8,560 nucleotides of DNA. Source: Spirochaetaceae bacterium (GTDB lineage: Bacteria; Spirochaetota; Spirochaetia; Treponematales; Breznakiellaceae). Location of the stretch: assembly GCA_031268255.1 (NCBI GenBank), contig JAIRXO010000162.1:1-8560 (forward strand). The letters are read 5' to 3'. The position numbers were made by a program, and so were the translations under genes. Below, one piece after another: positions 6,183 to 8,560 of this stretch (its first letter is position 1; each line of letters starts with the position of its first letter). Below the pieces are notes generated by a model. The model was not told where the DNA came from. It saw nothing but the letters and a program-made list of their open reading frames with translations, and ran no database searches.

Positions 6183-6929
6183 TTAAATTTCCCCTATGCG
6201 GATTTTTCTCCCCAAAAGGCCGCCGGCTATGGCCGAACCCAGACTCCGGGCCTGACCCGCAAGGGAGGCGTCCAGGGTATAACGCCTGAGATTCCCCGGC
6301 GCTATGCTGTCCGCGATACCCAGCCAGCGCCTGAGACCGGGACTCAGCTCCAGATAATCATCCCCCCGGGGACTGTGGGCGCAGGAAGGGCAGAGGAGAC
6401 TTCCCTCGTACCGGGAATACCATAGTACCCCATCAGGAGGGTATTCACAAGCGCAGGAAGAACAGTAATCAAGGCTGGGCCTCTGGCCGAGAAAATCAAG
6501 CCAGCGCCATATAAACTGAATAAGCAAAAAAACCGCCTCGTTCTCGTCCGCTTCTTCCAAAGCCGAAAGACTCTCACCGGCAAGGGCAAGGGCCTGTTCC
6601 CAGCCGCCGCCGCCGCCCTGGGCGGCCAGTATGATTTCGGCCAGGGTCATCGCCGAGGCGGTTCTGTCGTAAAGCTCCCTGAGGCCGGGCTTCCAGGATT
6701 CAACATCAAAATCGCTTATCTTGCGGCTGTCGCGGACCGGATCATGGTATACAAGGAGCCTCCCCGCGTGCCAGGGCGCCACCTGGGAACGGAGTTTTGA
6801 CTTGGGCCCGCCGTAGAGAGTCGCCCGCAGTATACCCTCCTCGGCGGTAAGAAAGAAAGCCTCCCTGTTGGATTCTCCCTGGGGCCTTACCCTGAGGACC
6901 AATGCCGTATAACGCTGATTCCGGGACAT
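6183..6929 (-). CDS. recO: DNA repair protein RecO
   Basis: A 248-residue protein of usual RecO length. RecO binds single-stranded DNA and SSB and, with RecR, loads RecA at gaps. The N-terminal 1-80 fits the RecO OB-fold: the opening RYTALVLRVRPQGESNREAFFLT followed by GILRATLYGGPKSK. The helical C-terminal part carries a zinc-site pattern, C156-x-x-C159 and C180-x-x-C183, with an extra C161. A five-glycine run at 105-109 is a likely loop. The ATG has no recognisable Shine-Dalgarno; the 29 bp after the argA stop are AT-rich and include a TATAAC hexamer near the start. It may depend on read-through and re-initiation from argA or on a short-leader promoter. Clustering with recJ fits a shared recombination role. 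Confidence 0.85.
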   Translation of the reverse strand: MSRNQRYTALVLRVRPQGESNREAFFLTAEEGILRATLYGGPKSKLRSQVAPWHAGRLLVYHDPVRDSRKISDFDVESWKPGLRELYDRTASAMTLAEIILAAQGGGGGWEQALALAGESLSALEEADENEAVFLLIQFIWRWLDFLGQRPSLDYCSSCACEYPPDGVLWYSRYEGSLLCPSCAHSPRGDDYLELSPGLRRWLGIADSIAPGNLRRYTLDASLAGQARSLGSAIAGGLLGRKIRIGEI

Positions 6930-6958
6930 GATTAGTTATAGCATATTTCAGGCAGACA
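6930..6958 (-). promoter_or_regulatory. 29-bp argA-recO spacer lacking a Shine-Dalgarno
   Basis: On the - strand this spacer contains TATAAC about 6 nt before the recO ATG and no AGG-rich motif. A -10-like element is possible, but I see no good -35. It is listed because it decides how recO is translated: leaderless, by re-initiation, or by an unrecognised site. Confidence 0.25.
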
Positions 6959-8281
6959 CTAAATATCCAGACCGAAAACCTTGCTTTTCCGGGTAAGGTT
7001 GTAAAGACGGCGCTTTTTTTCCGGGAGACTTTCCACAGGCGCCTCCTTAAAACCCAAAAGCTCAAACCAGTCCTGGGTAAACGTCGTCAGCACAAAGACC
7101 CTGTGGAGGCCGGCCTTTTTTGCCCTGTCGATAAAGTAGCGCACCAGGCGGCTCCCCATACCCATATCCGCGTAGGCCGGATTGGTGGCAATAGCGGCAA
7201 TTTCCCCCTGGCCTTCCCCCCAGTCATGAAGGGCCCCCGACGCGTGAATCGACCCGTCTATCTCAAAAACCGCGTAGTCGTCTTTTTTCTCGATAAGGTC
7301 CTCAGGCCCCCGCCTTACAAGCACACCCTGCCTCATCAGCGGTTCCATGAGCCTGAGCACATCAGGCACATCCTCGGCTTTAAGAGAACGCACGGACTCG
7401 TATTCATCACCGTAGACCATGGTTCCCGCGCCCAGATTGGAAAAAAGCTCCCTCAGCACCGCCCCCTCTTCCCTGGCATTTACCAGATGCACCCGTTCCA
7501 CCCCGGTACGGGCCGCTTTAAGGGCAAGACTAATGGCCTCAAGACCCTTGTCCCCGCCGGGAGCCTTCCAGTTATTCTCCAGAATACTCCCCGCCTCCTG
7601 AATACTGAGCCTGACTATGCGGCCATCCTCCCCGCGCCGCACTGATTCGGGAATATCATAACTCCCGGCGCTGAGATGGTTTCCCGCCGTTATAATAAAA
7701 AGTTTTACCGCCCCAAGAGCCGCCGAAGAAGCAAGGGCAATCTCGTCGCTGGGCACATTGTAGGGCCTGCCCGAAGAACTCCAGCCTATACAGGGCAGTA
7801 TGGGAACCATACCGCTTTCCATAACCCGCCTGACCGGATCGGTAAGTATTTTCTTGACCGTCCCCGTATGGGCCATGTCCGTCCCGCCAATAACACCCAG
7901 CCCCTGGGCCCGGACAAAATTGCCCGTAACCCCGTCAATCCCGCCCGCCGCGAGGCCAGTAATAAAACGGGACGCCACATGAAAAGCCGCCATTTCCACA
8001 AAAGGCAGGGCCGATTCGGTAGTAATCCTCGCGGTCCCCTCATAGCGGGACACAATACCGTATTCCCCAAGCACCGAATCTATCCATTCCTTGGCGCCGG
8101 GAACAATGAGCACCCGTATCCCCGTCCCGGCAAGAAGAGCCAAATCCTTCATAAGATACGGAAAACCACTCTCCTCGGTAACCGGAAAATCAACCTTAAA
8201 AACCATGATGGCCCCGTCAAAGCGGGCCTGATAGTGAAAAGCCTCCCGGATAAGCTCCACCTGGGAACGTACAGATTCCAT
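6959..8281 (-). CDS. argA: N-acetylglutamate synthase, ArgA type (amino-acid-kinase fold plus GNAT)
   Basis: A 440-residue enzyme, close to the 443 of E. coli ArgA, that acetylates glutamate with acetyl-CoA in the first step of arginine synthesis. Residues about 20-285 form the amino-acid-kinase-like domain: GIRVLIVPGAKEWID (54-68), then GMVPILPCIGWSSSGRPYN and SDEIA (157-182), matching the ArgA order. This domain is usually the arginine feedback site; the GG phosphate motif near the first strand is absent (VFKVDFP). The GNAT domain (about 293-440) includes GEIAAIATNP, the acetyl-CoA loop MGMGSRL (373-379), VFVLTT (395-400), WFELLGF, and the ArgA-like end LPEKKRRLYNLTRKSKV. ATG 8281 is chosen because the protein then begins like ArgA. 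The frame stays open upstream to 8446, but that stretch crosses hairpins and has no homologous content. No Shine-Dalgarno is seen. It is the first gene of the - strand run. Confidence 0.87.
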   Translation of the reverse strand: MESVRSQVELIREAFHYQARFDGAIMVFKVDFPVTEESGFPYLMKDLALLAGTGIRVLIVPGAKEWIDSVLGEYGIVSRYEGTARITTESALPFVEMAAFHVASRFITGLAAGGIDGVTGNFVRAQGLGVIGGTDMAHTGTVKKILTDPVRRVMESGMVPILPCIGWSSSGRPYNVPSDEIALASSAALGAVKLFIITAGNHLSAGSYDIPESVRRGEDGRIVRLSIQEAGSILENNWKAPGGDKGLEAISLALKAARTGVERVHLVNAREEGAVLRELFSNLGAGTMVYGDEYESVRSLKAEDVPDVLRLMEPLMRQGVLVRRGPEDLIEKKDDYAVFEIDGSIHASGALHDWGEGQGEIAAIATNPAYADMGMGSRLVRYFIDRAKKAGLHRVFVLTTFTQDWFELLGFKEAPVESLPEKKRRLYNLTRKSKVFGLDI

Positions 8282-8287
8282 AGAAAA

Positions 8288-8316
8288 ATAATAATACGCC
8301 GCCAACGATGAAACAA
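8288..8316 (-). promoter_or_regulatory. Possible argA promoter giving a very short or no leader
   Basis: On the - strand TTGTTT (8311-8316) lies 17 nt from TATTAT (8288-8293), which is 6 nt before the argA ATG. The -10 is close to consensus and the -35 is weak. A start site about 7 nt downstream of the -10 would fall on or next to the ATG, which fits the absence of a Shine-Dalgarno. Confidence 0.3.
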
Positions 8317-8357
8317 GGGGAGGGGGGCCTGTTTCCCCACCGCCGCCGCGCAATGGA

Positions 8358-8374
8358 GTTTTGCTCCGCAAAAC
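8358..8374. repeat. Short perfect hairpin upstream of argA
   Basis: GTTTTGC (8358-8364) and GCAAAAC (8368-8374) pair over 7 bp with a 3-nt loop, TCC. After one A/C mismatch, GG (8355-8356) can pair with CC (8376-8377). The form resembles dispersed intergenic hairpins; dispersal cannot be tested here. Confidence 0.55.
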
Positions 8375-8379
8375 CCCAA

Positions 8380-8410
8380 AACAAAAAATATGCCGCGCAT
8401 ATTTTTTGTT
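8380..8410. terminator. Perfect 14-bp inverted repeat, probable bidirectional terminator
   Basis: The left arm AACAAAAAATATGC (8380-8393) and its exact complement (8397-8410) flank a CGC loop. On both strands an ATATGC/GCATAT hairpin is followed by six T residues, the layout of an intrinsic terminator working both ways. It would stop transcripts arriving from beyond 8560 before argA. A role as part of a mobile repeat is the alternative. Confidence 0.6.
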
Positions 8411-8435
8411 CGTCCGGCCCCCCGCCCGATGAAAG

Positions 8436-8457
8436 CGCCATAGCAAGGCGTATGGCG
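8436..8457. repeat. 7-bp inverted repeat
   Basis: CGCCATA (8436-8442) and TATGGCG (8451-8457) pair perfectly around an 8-nt spacer that itself ends in GGCG. It is the third hairpin in 100 bp. Its role is unknown; it could be an operator-like site or part of the same repeat unit. Confidence 0.4.
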
Positions 8458-8560
8458 TCCCTCCGATAAATTAGCACGGCGTAGGCCAAATAAATTCCCC
8501 GGTATGCCATCGCGTCTCGAAGGGCCGCCAGGCGCCGGAGCCTTGCTTTGCAATTCTCAG

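Larger units (their letters stand above)
8282..8560. other. Gene-free region upstream of argA with several hairpins
   Basis: This 279-bp stretch holds no ORF I would support. Three inverted repeats lie at 8358-8374, 8380-8410 and 8436-8457 (listed separately), along with G/C homopolymer runs near 8317-8340 and 8417-8427. The right end 8460-8560 shows nothing recognisable apart from a 4-bp TTGC/GCAA stem near the edge. Dense hairpins without coding content suggest an intergenic repeat element or a terminator cluster for a gene beyond the window. Confidence 0.55.

Noticed and set aside
6598..6615. GCC/CCG-rich run in recO as a regulatory repeat
   Set aside because: It only encodes the in-frame glycine loop of RecO.
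7103..8311. + strand open frames at 7103-7645 and 7676-8311 opposite argA
   Set aside because: Their translations are Arg/His/Pro-rich antisense of ArgA and have no ribosome site or domain.
8311..8335. G-rich run near the argA start as a G-quadruplex
   Set aside because: Only two long G runs are present on the + strand, so a four-tract quadruplex is not supported.
8149..8553. - strand open frames across 8149-8553 and 8217-8510, plus the 55-codon upstream extension of argA
   Set aside because: They run through hairpins and homopolymer runs, overlap the argA 5' end in the wrong frame or extend it without family resemblance, and show no recognisable domain.

Overview
The window looks like an ordinary chromosomal segment of a bacterium with moderate-to-high GC. 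My best guess is a spirochaete of the Treponema type, perhaps a gut species. This rests on general gene style and family resemblance, not on any single diagnostic marker, so the taxonomy is tentative. No tRNA, rRNA, CRISPR array, transposase or phage gene is visible.

Layout from left to right. (1) Positions 2-379, + strand: the 3' end of an Ala/Glu-rich, internally repetitive protein of unknown function. (2) Positions 396-1964, - strand: a two-gene unit of shikimate kinase followed by a soluble HisKA_2-type histidine kinase, 15 bp apart. (3) Positions 2003-2701, + strand: a PrsW-like intramembrane protease, divergent from the shikimate kinase across only 38 bp. (4) Positions 2710-2726: a hairpin between convergent genes. 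(5) Positions 2727-8281, - strand: a compact four-gene run read in the order argA-like N-acetylglutamate synthase, recO, deoA-like pyrimidine/thymidine phosphorylase, recJ. Gaps are 29 bp and 25 bp, then a 4-bp ATGA overlap. (6) Positions 8282-8560: gene-free DNA carrying several hairpins, one of them a perfect 14-bp inverted repeat, and a possible argA promoter.

The large - strand run joins two RecFOR-pathway genes (recO, recJ) to a nucleoside-salvage gene and the first step of arginine synthesis. RecO loads RecA with RecR, and RecJ resects 5' ends to mononucleotides. The phosphorylase is translationally coupled to recJ and breaks down thymidine. The coupling is clear from the sequence; any functional link is inference.

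The most interesting observation is in RecJ. About 143 extra residues separate the DHH motif from the GTIAD motif compared with typical RecJ. This insertion reads like a shrunken DnaQ-type (DEDDh) 3'-5' exonuclease fold that has lost most of its catalytic residues: a possible fossil exonuclease domain inside another exonuclease. Secondary points are a Trp in place of the LID arginine of shikimate kinase, an orphan histidine kinase coupled to it, and possible leaderless expression of argA.
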